DNA of 19,488 bases from an uncultured Collinsella sp. (GCA_902470835.1 CABRHR010000030.1:1-19488); one strand, 5' to 3'. Shown: positions 1-7,134, counted from the stretch's first letter. The notes: a model not told the origin generated them from the letters alone. Made by a program: numbers and translations.

Positions 1-278
1 GCCGCGCGGCAAGGAGATATATTGCCAGACCGGAGGGGCCCCGTGGGCGGGAATCCCGCACTCCATATTTTGTTCACAAATGAATAGGTCCCTCAGTCGC
101 ATCACTGGGGTTAAAACTGAAGCATTGGCTTCTGATATTGGCGATGACCAGCTGTTTTATGAGTATTGAGACATCGGTCATCTCTGGAGCGCTACTTTAC
201 TCCAAAGGCATCAGCTATTTGTTTCCCATCGGTAAAAGGCTGGTTTTGTTCGCCAAGCGTTCTTACATATAGATAGAT
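1..278. other. No confident gene; accessory-region flank
   Basis: I see no gene I can defend here. On the plus strand one frame is open from position 2 to about 168 and another from 84 to 272, the latter with a possible ATG at 144. Neither has a convincing ribosome binding site or a recognisable family. The first about 60 bases are GC-rich with small inverted repeats (GCGGG-AAT-CCCGC at 47-59); after that the sequence becomes AT-richer. An edge-truncated gene entering from the left is possible. No adapter sequence is seen at this end. Confidence 0.4.
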
Positions 279-333
279 ACGGGTTCGAACCCATGAAAGG
301 GCGACAAAAAAGACGGCCAACCGAAGTTGACCG
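279..333. repeat. 55-bp direct repeat, left copy
   Basis: This is identical base for base to 1566-1620, and both neighbouring bases differ, so the exact repeat is 55 bp. It contains the T-arm-like palindrome GGGTTCGAACCC (281-292) and most of the tRNA-Lys terminator hairpin. The two copies bracket the gene remnant, the TraX gene and a GC-rich hairpin cassette, which is the arrangement expected of attL/attR or of a duplication. Confidence 0.9.
306..333 (-). terminator. Intrinsic terminator in the left repeat copy
   Basis: Read on the minus strand, arms CGGTCAAC and GTTGGCCG enclose a TTCG tetraloop and are followed by TC and a run of six T. It is a slightly shortened copy of the tRNA-Lys terminator; the outer two pairs are lost because the 55-bp identity ends inside the stem. 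It would stop minus-strand transcription coming from the TraX gene and the remnant. Confidence 0.7.
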
Positions 334-337
334 CTTT

Positions 338-610
338 CTATTTTATGCTGGAGCATCCAGAGGGTGCTTCCGAACTCGTTTTCTCGCTGCCATTCATGCT
401 TTCGAAGCATCTTTCGACCTTCGCAGTCTCATGTTTTGAGGATCTGCCGTGTTTATCACTGTTATCAATGAGTGTGTGGAAGTGATCCTCATACAGATTC
501 ATGCGATCCGCCAGAGAACTGAGAAGCATCTTTCTGCAGCCCTCGTTGTCTATCCTCGCATCTCTCAGGTCTTCCGGAAATTCACAAGCAGTCTTAGGGT
601 CAATTTGTTT
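338..610 (-). pseudogene. C-terminal gene remnant, unrecognised
   Basis: A minus-strand frame is open from an in-frame TGA near 615 to a stop at 338 and encodes about 90 residues. It has protein-like composition (KQKQIDPKTACEFPEDLR early, then MLLSSLADRMNLYEDHFH and DKHGRSSKHETAKVERC). The first ATG lies at 529, well inside the open stretch, and no start or ribosome binding site is seen upstream. It therefore looks like the 3' end of a gene whose front was lost when the TraX segment arrived. A second overlapping frame (192-410) is also open but runs through the 55-bp repeat and its terminator, so I do not favour it. I do not recognise the family. Confidence 0.35.
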
Positions 611-638
611 CTGCTTTCAGAGACTTGTTTGAGAGTTT

Positions 639-1436
639 TTAAAGACAGTTCAAAACAATAAGCGAGACACCATAAAGCAGAGCAAGATGTGCCGGATAGA
701 AAATGTAGAAGAAATATTTCATCTTCAGCCCTCGCTTGCCATTATAAAGATTGATAAGCAACAACGAAATTATCGCGGCAGCAACATCAGGATTAAAAAT
801 ATTAGCTGTAGTGAACTCAAATCCGCCGCCAATTATATGGCATGACGAAAGGAGCACTGCACATACTGCAGCAAAGAACATCTTAGCTTTGCTGTCGTGG
901 AATAAATAGAATGCAGCCACAAGCAGAATGCCATACACACCGCCATCCAGCTTAGTGTATTCAGCTGCCAGTGCTGTCAAAACAATCAGAGCAATTTCTG
1001 CAATGTGCCTCTTCCATTTTGAAAGACTTTGTATCTTTTCCAGAATAATCAAAAAGACCAAGGAAAGCAGGAGCTCATACATAACATTCTGTTGCCGAAG
1101 GTCAAATAGCTGCCCGGTTTGAACGAAATCGTATATGGGCTCCGCAATGATTGCGAAGACAAGCATATTTCGCAGGTACTTCTTTATGTCATGAGTATGC
1201 AAAAATCCCTCAACTATCAAAAAGCAAAATAAGGGAAATGCAATTCTGCCAAGAACATGAAGCACATCCGAAGCCTCGCTTAGAATCGCCCACTGTTCGT
1301 CTGATATCCGATTGTACGATGCGTGAGTCATGATTCCATTGGTCAGGACGATCCTGCTTACATGATCGAGAACCATCGAGATGGCCGCTATTATCTTTAA
1401 TGTGCTGCCGCTAATTCCGTATCTATCTGTTTTCAT
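639..1436 (-). CDS. TraX family membrane protein
   Basis: This is a 265-residue polytopic membrane protein. It matches the TraX family (named for F-plasmid TraX, which N-acetylates pilin; the family also includes many chromosomal and element-borne acyltransferase-like proteins). Typical segments are STLKIIAAISMVLDH at the N-terminus, LGRIAFPLFCFLIVEGFLHT in the first third, AEPIYDF, and KYFFYIFYPAHLALLY near the end. Seven or more hydrophobic helices are visible. The ATG at 1436 has a clear AAAGGA ribosome binding site on the minus strand. Base composition is plainly AT-richer than the housekeeping genes to the right. The gene also lies between 55-bp direct repeats beside a tRNA, so horizontal acquisition is likely. 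No conjugation genes accompany it, so its substrate is unknown. Confidence 0.85.
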   Translation of the reverse strand: MKTDRYGISGSTLKIIAAISMVLDHVSRIVLTNGIMTHASYNRISDEQWAILSEASDVLHVLGRIAFPLFCFLIVEGFLHTHDIKKYLRNMLVFAIIAEPIYDFVQTGQLFDLRQQNVMYELLLSLVFLIILEKIQSLSKWKRHIAEIALIVLTALAAEYTKLDGGVYGILLVAAFYLFHDSKAKMFFAAVCAVLLSSCHIIGGGFEFTTANIFNPDVAAAIISLLLINLYNGKRGLKMKYFFYIFYPAHLALLYGVSLIVLNCL

Positions 1437-1449
1437 TTCTTTTTCCTTT

Positions 1450-1473
1450 CTTTGGGTGGGCCGTCAGGGGTTC
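1450..1473 (-). repeat. Duplicate of the tRNA-Lys 3' end (24 bp)
   Basis: These 24 bases are identical to 1631-1654, which covers the 3' end of tRNA-Lys: 4 nt of T-loop, the 3' side of the T-stem, the acceptor strand, the discriminator and 7 nt of trailer. It has the same orientation as the intact tRNA. Beyond this block the sequence switches to the hairpin cassette. A truncated tRNA 3' end is what site-specific integration into a tRNA leaves behind. Confidence 0.8.
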
Positions 1474-1579
1474 AGCCTGCTCCGCAGGCGGCCGCTGCGG
1501 CGCTTTCGCGCCTTGCGCGCTGCGCTGGCAAACGCTCGCGCGTTTACTCAGCTCCTCGCCCCCCGACGGGTTCGAACCC
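1474..1579. repeat. tRNA-Lys-associated hairpin cassette
   Basis: This is a GC-rich non-coding block with three small perfect hairpins: GCCTGC/GCAGGC (1475-1489), GGCGC/GCGCC (1499-1512) and AAACGC/GCGTTT (1530-1545). They are followed by a CTCGC-CCCC stretch and the T-arm mimic GGGTTCGAACCC (1568-1579). Order, spacing and loop sequences correspond to the cassette beside tRNA-Gly (12962-13080), although the arms differ and compensate. The T-arm mimic carries the loop of tRNA-Lys. No convincing coding potential is present. Confidence 0.7.
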
Positions 1580-1620
1580 ATGAAAGGGCGACAAAAAAGA
1601 CGGCCAACCGAAGTTGACCG
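1566..1620. repeat. 55-bp direct repeat, right copy
   Basis: This is the second copy of the repeat at 279-333. It starts two bases before the T-arm mimic and ends inside the far arm of the tRNA-Lys terminator. It lies on the tRNA-proximal side and is probably the ancestral copy. Confidence 0.9.
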
Positions 1621-1622
1621 TC
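1593..1622 (-). terminator. tRNA-Lys intrinsic terminator
   Basis: On the minus strand, 10-bp arms GACGGTCAAC and GTTGGCCGTC (one G-T pair) enclose a TTCG tetraloop and are followed directly by six T. It lies 16 nt after the mature 3' end of tRNA-Lys. Confidence 0.9.
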
Positions 1623-1637
1623 TCAACAATCTTTGGG

Positions 1638-1710
1638 TGGGCCGTCAGGGGTTCGAACCCTGGACCTTGGGATTAAAAGTCCCCTGCTCTGCCAGCTGAG
1701 CTAACGGCCC
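1638..1710 (-). tRNA. tRNA-Lys(TTT)
   Basis: A complete 73-nt cloverleaf reads on the minus strand. The acceptor pairs GGGCCGT with ACGGCCC; the D-arm is GCTC/GAGC; the anticodon loop is CTTTTAA with anticodon TTT; the T-arm is CAGGG-TTCGAAC-CCCTG; the discriminator is A. The anticodon stem has one G-A mismatch at its outer end. The 3' CCA is not encoded (the next bases are CCC), so it must be added enzymatically. It decodes AAA and AAG. Confidence 0.97.
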
Positions 1711-1719
1711 GCGGGTGGC

Positions 1720-1748
1720 ATTGTACCACGGTCTGGGACTATTCCCAA
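1720..1748 (-). promoter_or_regulatory. Promoter of tRNA-Lys
   Basis: On the minus strand a -35 box TTGGGA (1743-1748) and a -10 box TACAAT (1720-1725) are 17 bp apart, with the tRNA starting 9 nt after the -10. The -35 overlaps the last codons of the aminopeptidase gene, so that gene has no separate terminator and may read into the tRNA. Confidence 0.75.
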
Positions 1749-3019
1749 CTCCATTGGCCGTTCTGGAAAATCACAACTTCACGTCCATCAGGCGTAATGC
1801 CCGTAATATCGATGTCGTCCGTGCCGATCATAAAATCGACGTGCGTGCTCGAGACGTTAACGCCATGCTCCAGGAGCTCCTCCTTGGACATGTCATACCC
1901 GCCCTCGATGCATTCGGGGAAACCGACACCTAGCGCGAGATGGCAGCTAGCGTTCTCGTCATAGAGCGTGTCGTAGAACAGAACGCCACTTTCGCGGATC
2001 GGCGTGTTCTTGGAGATGAGCGCGACCTCTCCCAGGTGGGCAGCGCCCTCGTCAGTATCGATGATACTTGCGAGCGTTGCCTTGCCCACGCGGGCGTCGT
2101 AGTCCACCACGCGGCCGCCCTCGAACTTAATCCAAAAATTGTCGACCTTATTGCCGTGGTGGATGAGCGGCATGGCCGAGTACACGATACCGTCGGCGCG
2201 CATGCGATCGGGTGAAGTGAAGACTTCCTCGGTGGGAATGTTGGGGAAGAAGGGGTGCCCATCGGGCGTCTTGCCCTTGCCGCCGGCCCACTCGTGACCC
2301 TTCGTCATGCCAATCGTCAGATCGGTTCCATTTGCCGCGGTGTAATGCAGGCGGTCGAAACGATTGTCGTTCAGGAAACGCAGGTTCTTTTCGAATGCGG
2401 CGTCATGGAGTTCCCAGTCGCTCTCTGGGTCCTGGCCATCGGCGCGAGCGGTGTGCAGAATCGCATTCCACAGCTTATAGATTGCAACCTCATCGGCGTC
2501 TCCCGGGAACACCTCGCGCGCCCAAGCCACGACCGGAGCGCCGGCGATGCACCACGGATTGATGTTGTAATCCAGTCCACGGCGGAAAACTTTGCACTGC
2601 GTATTCCTCGCCTCTGATGCCGCGGCCGGCTTGGCTGGATCGATGCCCTTGAGGGCCGCGGGATCCGCACCCTCGATAAAGACAAAGCAGGCACCATCCT
2701 GAGCCAAGGAATCCAGCTGCATGCGCTTCCACTCGGGTGTCTGCTCAAAATAGCTTTTCTCGACATGCTCGTACGTGAGCCTCGTCACGGCATCATCGGC
2801 CCAAATGACCGTCACGTGGCCGGCGCCGGCAGCATAGGCCTCCGCGACCACCACGCGCGCAAACGGCGCGCACTCGACCGGAGACTGAACGACGACCTCC
2901 TGGCCGGGCTTGACGTTTACGCCCTTGCGGACGACCAGGCGCGCGTAGTTTTTAATCTTGGGCTCCAGGGCCTTCATGCCCTCCAGAGCCTCTTCGACCG
3001 TCAGGGCAGCTCGAATCAT
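1739..3019 (-). CDS. M29 family aminopeptidase (AmpS/PepS type)
   Basis: This is a cytosolic metallo-aminopeptidase of family M29, which removes N-terminal residues from peptides using two metal ions. With the start used here it has 426 residues, close to the usual 410-415. Family hallmarks are visible: PNIPTEEVFTSPDR (about 259-272, metal-binding Glu), HLGEVAL (about 328-334, second Glu), LFYDTLYDENASCHLALG (about 347-364, His), and STHVDFMIG (about 391-399, His and Asp). An in-frame ATG exists 12 nt further upstream (3031) but has no ribosome binding site. The ATG at 3019 is preceded by GGAG at a 6-nt spacing, so I prefer it. It is separated from the upstream membrane-protein gene by a terminator, so it is probably its own unit. 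Peptide recycling is the likely role. Confidence 0.92.
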   Translation of the reverse strand: MIRAALTVEEALEGMKALEPKIKNYARLVVRKGVNVKPGQEVVVQSPVECAPFARVVVAEAYAAGAGHVTVIWADDAVTRLTYEHVEKSYFEQTPEWKRMQLDSLAQDGACFVFIEGADPAALKGIDPAKPAAASEARNTQCKVFRRGLDYNINPWCIAGAPVVAWAREVFPGDADEVAIYKLWNAILHTARADGQDPESDWELHDAAFEKNLRFLNDNRFDRLHYTAANGTDLTIGMTKGHEWAGGKGKTPDGHPFFPNIPTEEVFTSPDRMRADGIVYSAMPLIHHGNKVDNFWIKFEGGRVVDYDARVGKATLASIIDTDEGAAHLGEVALISKNTPIRESGVLFYDTLYDENASCHLALGVGFPECIEGGYDMSKEELLEHGVNVSSTHVDFMIGTDDIDITGITPDGREVVIFQNGQWSWE

Positions 3020-3047
3020 GTGCCACTCCATCTATCTATAGAACAGT

Positions 3048-3078
3048 AAAAAGGCGCGCCGCAAAAACGACGCGCCTT
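3048..3078 (-). terminator. Terminator after the purC/membrane-protein unit
   Basis: On the minus strand, arms AAGGCGCG and CGCGCCTT enclose a 12-nt loop and are followed by TTT. It lies between the stop of the 191-aa membrane protein gene and the start of the aminopeptidase gene. Confidence 0.8.
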
Positions 3079-3108
3079 ATATCTTAGCGATATGTATGGA
3101 TACAAACG

Positions 3109-3684
3109 CTACTTCTTCTTGGAGTCCTTCTTGTCCTCCTCGGCAGCTGCGCGCTCGATAAGAGCGTTGAGCTTGTTCTCGGACATGCCCTCGGCCTGCG
3201 CGCGGTACATGTTGCGCAAGGGACGAATACGAGCGAAGTCGTAGATAAAGTCACCTAGGATGATGACATAGGACAAAACGATGCCGACCATCTGGACAGG
3301 GCTGGACACCATGCCAGCGGGAGCGAAGTACAGCGAGGCCCAAATTGCCACGACGAGCACCATGCCAATGGCGAGCACAATCCACCAGATGCGACGGCGC
3401 TTGGTGTAGTCCTCGTCCTGCTTGAGGAGGATATTCGACACCGTATAGATGCGGTCCTCCTTGGCGCGCTGCTTAGCCTTGCGGGCGCGCTTCTCCTCTT
3501 TAGAGAGGCCCTCGAGGTTCTCGCCCTTCTCGAGCTCTTTGCGGCGTGCCTTAGACGAAGCCGGCACGACGCGAACGGAGCCCGCTGCTTGGCGGGCGGG
3601 CTTAGCAGATGCGGCAGACTTGCGCGCAACCCCGGTAACTTCGTGGGATTGCGTGCGCTTGTTCGTGGCGCTACGGGTACTCAC
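3109..3684 (-). CDS. Two-helix membrane protein of unknown function
   Basis: This is a 191-residue protein I do not recognise. Residues 1-98 are highly basic and rich in Lys/Arg/Ala and probably disordered or coiled (for example KEEKRARKAKQRAKEDR at about 62-78). Two transmembrane helices follow (about 99-120 and 126-148), then a charged tail ending in KKDSKKK. Both ends are predicted cytoplasmic. The start is GTG, directly abutting the TAA of purC with no gap. Its AAGGAG ribosome binding site lies inside the last codons of purC, 8 nt before the GTG, so translation is coupled to purC. The pairing with a purine gene may only reflect operon economy. A role in membrane organisation or binding a cytosolic partner is possible but nothing shows it. 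Confidence 0.8.
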   Translation of the reverse strand: MSTRSATNKRTQSHEVTGVARKSAASAKPARQAAGSVRVVPASSKARRKELEKGENLEGLSKEEKRARKAKQRAKEDRIYTVSNILLKQDEDYTKRRRIWWIVLAIGMVLVVAIWASLYFAPAGMVSSPVQMVGIVLSYVIILGDFIYDFARIRPLRNMYRAQAEGMSENKLNALIERAAAEEDKKDSKKK

Positions 3685-4572
3685 TTATGCGTTCTCCTTC
3701 ATGCTTGTGAACTGGGAGCCCGTGATGATCTGGAAGGCCTCGCGATAGCGCTCGGACGTGCCATCGATGACCTCGGCGGGCAGGTGCGGGGTCTCCCCCG
3801 TCATATCCCAGTTGGCCTTGAGCCAATTGCGGACGAATTGCTTGTCGTAGCTAGGCTGGATCTTGCCCTCCTCGTAGCTGGCAGCAGGCCAGAAACGGCT
3901 GGAGTCGGGCGTGAGGCACTCGTCGATCAGCGTGACCTTGCCATCAATAACACCAAACTCGAACTTGGTGTCGGCAATGATGATGCCACGGGTCGCTGCA
4001 TACTCGGCAGCAGCCTTGTAAATCTTGAGGGACAGGTCGCGAATCTGCGCGGCGATGTCCTCACCCACGATCTCGCAGCAACGCTCGAACGAAATGTTCT
4101 CGTCGTGGTCGCCGATCTCGGCCTTCGTGGACGGCGTGAACAGCGGCTCGGGAAGCTTGGAGGCCTCGGTCAGACCCTCGGGCAGCTGAATGCCGCAGAC
4201 GGTGCCGTTCTCGTCATAGGTCTTCTTGCCCGAACCGGTCAGATAGCCGCGGACGATGCACTCGATAGGAATCGTCTGGGCCTTCTTGACCAGCATGGCG
4301 CGGCCTGCGAGGTAGTCACGATACTCGGCAAACTCCTCGGGGAAATCCGCCGGGTCGATGGAAACGAGATGGTTGGGGACGATGTCGGCAAACTTATCGA
4401 ACCAGAATGCCGAGATGCGATTGAGCACCTCTCCCTTAAACGGAATCTCGTCGGGAAGAATGAAGTCGAACGCAGAAATGCGGTCGGTGGCGACCATCAG
4501 CAGGTTTTCACCGGCATCGTAAATATCACGAACCTTGCCACGGGAATCCGGACGACGCTCCATCGTTGTCAC
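3685..4572 (-). CDS. purC: Phosphoribosylaminoimidazole-succinocarboxamide synthase
   Basis: SAICAR synthetase joins CAIR and aspartate with ATP, a middle step of de novo purine synthesis in the cytosol. Diagnostic segments are RGKVRDIYD, TDRISAFDFILPDEIP, IPIECIVRGYLTGSG, FTPSTKAEIGDHDENISF, DTKFEFG and DECLTPDSSRFWP, covering the ATP- and substrate-binding regions. The reading frame opens with a GTG at 4581, but AAGGAG touches that codon. The GTG at 4572 has the same AAGGAG at an 8-nt spacing, so I use it (295 residues; an ATG follows at 4563). The length is normal for the monodomain enzyme. It is followed without a gap by a membrane-protein gene. purB is about 7 kb away in a separate unit. 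Confidence 0.95.
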   Translation of the reverse strand: MTTMERRPDSRGKVRDIYDAGENLLMVATDRISAFDFILPDEIPFKGEVLNRISAFWFDKFADIVPNHLVSIDPADFPEEFAEYRDYLAGRAMLVKKAQTIPIECIVRGYLTGSGKKTYDENGTVCGIQLPEGLTEASKLPEPLFTPSTKAEIGDHDENISFERCCEIVGEDIAAQIRDLSLKIYKAAAEYAATRGIIIADTKFEFGVIDGKVTLIDECLTPDSSRFWPAASYEEGKIQPSYDKQFVRNWLKANWDMTGETPHLPAEVIDGTSERYREAFQIITGSQFTSMKENA

Positions 4573-4603
4573 GTGAGTCACTCCTTACCTAAATACGACA
4601 GAA

Positions 4604-4623
4604 ATGCGGGTTCTTTCCCGCAT
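4604..4623 (-). terminator. Hairpin between kinase gene and purC
   Basis: On the minus strand, arms ATGCGGG and CCCGCAT enclose AAAGAA and are followed by TTCT. It lies after the histidine kinase stop and about 30 nt before the purC start. The weak T-run means it could be a poor terminator of the two-component operon or a leader structure of purC. No purine riboswitch core was seen. Confidence 0.45.
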
Positions 4624-4681
4624 GTTTTCGCAAACTCGGAGCGGCAGGGACGCGGCCCCTCCTTCACCGAATAGCGAAAAG

Positions 4682-6247
4682 CTAGTGCTCCATTGTAGTA
4701 GATGCCGCGTCTGCCGTGTGCTCGCGGGGCAGATGAATCGTAAAAGTCGTACCCTTTCCAAGCTCCGACTCCACGGATATGTAGCCGTGATGACGCTCGA
4801 CAATCTGCTTGGTCACGGCGAGGCCCACGCCCAGGCCACCCGCCTCGCGGGCGCGACTGGCGTCGGCACGCCAAAAACGTCCGAAAATGCGCGACAGGTC
4901 TTCCTTGGCGATACCGATGCCCGTATCCGAGACCGCAATATCGACGTGTTTGCGGTCGCTGAGCACCGACACCACGACCCATCCGCCCTCGGGGGTATAG
5001 CGCATGGCGTTGCTCATGAGGTTGATAACACATTGCGTGATCATGTCGGGATCGGCCTCGACGACATCGTCGTGACCCTGGGTCTCGTCCGCAAAACGCA
5101 GGCGCAGATCGCGGTCGACAAACAGGCGCTCCTGGGCATTGACGATGGAACGCACGAAAGGAACCATGTCCACCGGCTCAAGGTTGAGCGGAGCCGTGCT
5201 GTTTTCCATGCGCGACAGGTCGAGCATCTGCTGCACCAGACGAGCCAGGCGACGCGTCTCGGAAGCGACCGTCTCCAGGTGCTCGTCGTCGGTGGGGTAC
5301 ACGCCGTCTTGCATGGCCTCGACCGTTGCGAGCATGGCCATAAGCGGCGTGCGAAGCTCGTGTGCAACGTCTGAGGTCAGGCGCTTCTCGTGTTTCATAT
5401 CCTTCTCGAGCGAAGTGGCCATCTCATCGAAGGTCTCACCCAGCTGATCGATCTCGTCATCACCGCGCAGTCCCGTGCGAGCCGACAGGTCGCCGTCACG
5501 GATTTGCTTTGCGGTACTGGTGATGCGATGAATCGGCTTGGTGAGCATGCGCGACACGAGCGATCCGATAACGACCGAAATGCAGATTGCAACAACCGCG
5601 GCGAGAGCCATGGCGTTAAAGGTCTTCTCCCTAAACGCAGAGTCCGCCTTGGTGAGCAGAGCGTCGGAGCCGATGGCCCACAGCTTTACCTGTCCGACAT
5701 GCTCGCCGGAAGACGTTACAATCTCGACGTTAGCAACGCTATCGGAGTCGGTTGGAGCAGACGAGACCGGGCTATGCGATGCCCTCTTGCCGCTCGTGTC
5801 GTCGGTCGTAGCCTGGTTTTCGCGTACATCGGCGGTGGCGCTTGCCGAGGGCCAGGAATCGTCATAAACGATCACGCCCTTTTTATTGACGACCTGCATG
5901 CCCAGATCGTCGGAAACCAAACTCGACGTTGCGACCGTGCGCAGTTCTCCCGCGGTCCAAGAGCCGTTTTCCTCATATGAGGTCGCCAACTTCTCGGCAG
6001 CGGAATTTGCGATTTCGACGATATTGGAGCGTGTGTAATCCGAAAAGACCGTGCCCCACACAACAGAGACAACGCCCACCAGCACCAATACCGTCATGAG
6101 TGATGTCAGAGCAAAAGCAAGTGCCATGCGCGAGGGATAGCTCATCGTTGGCCGTGAATCGGAACGAGGCGTGTTCCAACTAGCCTTGGAACCCGCCTCG
6201 CTCTCCTGCTTGTGCTTTTGTCCGATTTCAAAGCGCGCAGGTGTCAT
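4682..6247 (-). CDS. HAMP sensor histidine kinase
   Basis: This 521-residue membrane kinase is the sensor half of a two-component system with the gene just upstream. The order of parts is: cytosolic N-tail of about 40 residues; TM1 (about 43-66); an extracytoplasmic region of about 140 residues with a low-complexity Ser/Thr/Asp stretch (about 135-172); TM2 (about 211-232); HAMP (about 232-284); HisKA with SDVAHELRTP (phospho-acceptor His296); and HATPase with an N-box around Asn409-Asn413, DTGIGIA (441-447) and GGLGVGLA (470-477). All catalytic motifs look intact. The ATG lies 11 nt after the regulator stop codon with a GGGA ribosome binding site. The stimulus cannot be read from the sequence. 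It resembles BaeS/VanS-like kinases in layout, but I would not name it. Confidence 0.93.
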   Translation of the reverse strand: MTPARFEIGQKHKQESEAGSKASWNTPRSDSRPTMSYPSRMALAFALTSLMTVLVLVGVVSVVWGTVFSDYTRSNIVEIANSAAEKLATSYEENGSWTAGELRTVATSSLVSDDLGMQVVNKKGVIVYDDSWPSASATADVRENQATTDDTSGKRASHSPVSSAPTDSDSVANVEIVTSSGEHVGQVKLWAIGSDALLTKADSAFREKTFNAMALAAVVAICISVVIGSLVSRMLTKPIHRITSTAKQIRDGDLSARTGLRGDDEIDQLGETFDEMATSLEKDMKHEKRLTSDVAHELRTPLMAMLATVEAMQDGVYPTDDEHLETVASETRRLARLVQQMLDLSRMENSTAPLNLEPVDMVPFVRSIVNAQERLFVDRDLRLRFADETQGHDDVVEADPDMITQCVINLMSNAMRYTPEGGWVVVSVLSDRKHVDIAVSDTGIGIAKEDLSRIFGRFWRADASRAREAGGLGVGLAVTKQIVERHHGYISVESELGKGTTFTIHLPREHTADAASTTMEH

Positions 6248-6258
6248 ATGTGATTTCC

Positions 6259-6981
6259 CTATTTCTCGTCCGACTTATCGGTCTTAGCCGGAGCCTCGAA
6301 GCGATAGCCGACACCATGGACGGTGTAGAGCCACTTGGGCTTCTTGGGATCATCGCCCAGCTTGGCGCGAAGGTTCTTCACGTGGCTATCGATGGTGCGC
6401 TCATAGCCCTCAAAGTCGTACCCGAGCACCTTCTCGACCAGCTCCATGCGGTTATACACACGGCCGGGATGGCGGGCAAGCGTGGTGAGCAGCTTGAACT
6501 CGGAAGCCGTCAGATCGACTTCCTTACCCTCGACCAAGATCTTGTGGCCCGAGATATCGATGACCAGATCGCCGAAGTCGAGTACCTCGACGGCGGGCTC
6601 GTCGGCCTGATGGGCACGGCGGAACAGAGCGCGAACGCGGGCGACGAGCTCGCGCGGCGAGAACGGCTTAATCAGATAGTCGTCGGCGCCGAGCTCAAGA
6701 CCGATAATACGGTCCTCAATCTCGCCCTTAGCCGTCAGCATGATGATGGGGACATCCGAGGTATCGCGAATGGTGCGGCAAACGCGCTCGCCGGGGATCT
6801 TGGGGAGCATAAGGTCGAGCACGACCAGGTCGAACTGATGCTTCTCGAACTCCTCGATCGCGGACTGGCCGTCGCCGACGCCCACAACCCAGTAGCCTTC
6901 GCGCTCGAGATAGGCAGCGACGGCGTCACGGATTGCCTTCTCATCCTCGACCAGCAGAATCTTTTTTGCATCTGAAGCCAT
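6259..6981 (-). CDS. OmpR/PhoB family response regulator
   Basis: This 240-residue DNA-binding regulator is phosphorylated by the kinase encoded just downstream. The receiver domain (about 8-120) has the acidic pair in VEDE, phospho-acceptor Asp56 in DLVVLDLMLP, Thr83 and Lys105 (LIKPFSPREL). The C-terminal winged helix (about 136-232) has the usual LTASEFKLL, RVYNRMEL, RTIDSHVKNLRAKLG and VHGVGYRF segments. A TTG at 7002 extends the frame by 7 residues. The ATG at 6981 has a G-rich ribosome binding site (AGGGGGG) about 7 nt upstream and gives a normal N-terminus, so I use it. Targets are unknown. Confidence 0.94.
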   Translation of the reverse strand: MASDAKKILLVEDEKAIRDAVAAYLEREGYWVVGVGDGQSAIEEFEKHQFDLVVLDLMLPKIPGERVCRTIRDTSDVPIIMLTAKGEIEDRIIGLELGADDYLIKPFSPRELVARVRALFRRAHQADEPAVEVLDFGDLVIDISGHKILVEGKEVDLTASEFKLLTTLARHPGRVYNRMELVEKVLGYDFEGYERTIDSHVKNLRAKLGDDPKKPKWLYTVHGVGYRFEAPAKTDKSDEK

Positions 6982-7036
6982 AACACGGCCCCCCTGTCTC
7001 AATTAGCTAAGAACAAGCCCATTTTAACGCACCTGA

Positions 7037-7075
7037 GCCCGCCGGATGCCGCTATGACGCGGCAGCTTGGCGGGC
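7037..7075. promoter_or_regulatory. Long interrupted hairpin upstream of the regulator gene
   Basis: Outer arms GCCCGCC and GGCGGGC (7 bp) and inner arms TGCCGC and GCGGCA (6 bp) are separated by a small internal loop and close on TATGAC. No T-run follows on either side at full strength, so it is not an obvious terminator. It lies between the Tat lipoprotein gene and the two-component operon. It could block read-through or act in the operon leader. Confidence 0.5.
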
Positions 7076-7134
7076 GGTACTCACAATTACAACGCGTTTA
7101 TTCCCCTGTTGGCGCCTTTTTAACCCCTCTAAGC

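Noticed and set aside
192..410. 72-aa minus-strand open frame
   Set aside because: It crosses the 55-bp repeat and its terminator and overlaps a more protein-like frame.
279..1579. CRISPR-like repeat arrangement
   Set aside because: There are only two copies of the 55-bp unit, about 1.2 kb apart, without spacers or cas genes.
1423..1629. 68-aa minus-strand open frame across the Lys cassette
   Set aside because: It runs through hairpins, the T-arm mimic and the terminator; the protein is low-complexity Arg/Ala/Pro with no ribosome binding site, so it is structure read as protein.
3589..4674. 361-aa plus-strand open frame
   Set aside because: It is antisense to purC and the adjacent membrane-protein gene, typical of high-GC shadow frames, with no family match.
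4582..4681. Purine riboswitch upstream of purC
   Set aside because: Only one simple hairpin is seen; no conserved purine or PRPP aptamer core could be found.
6241..6975. 244-aa plus-strand open frame
   Set aside because: It is the antisense shadow of the response regulator gene.
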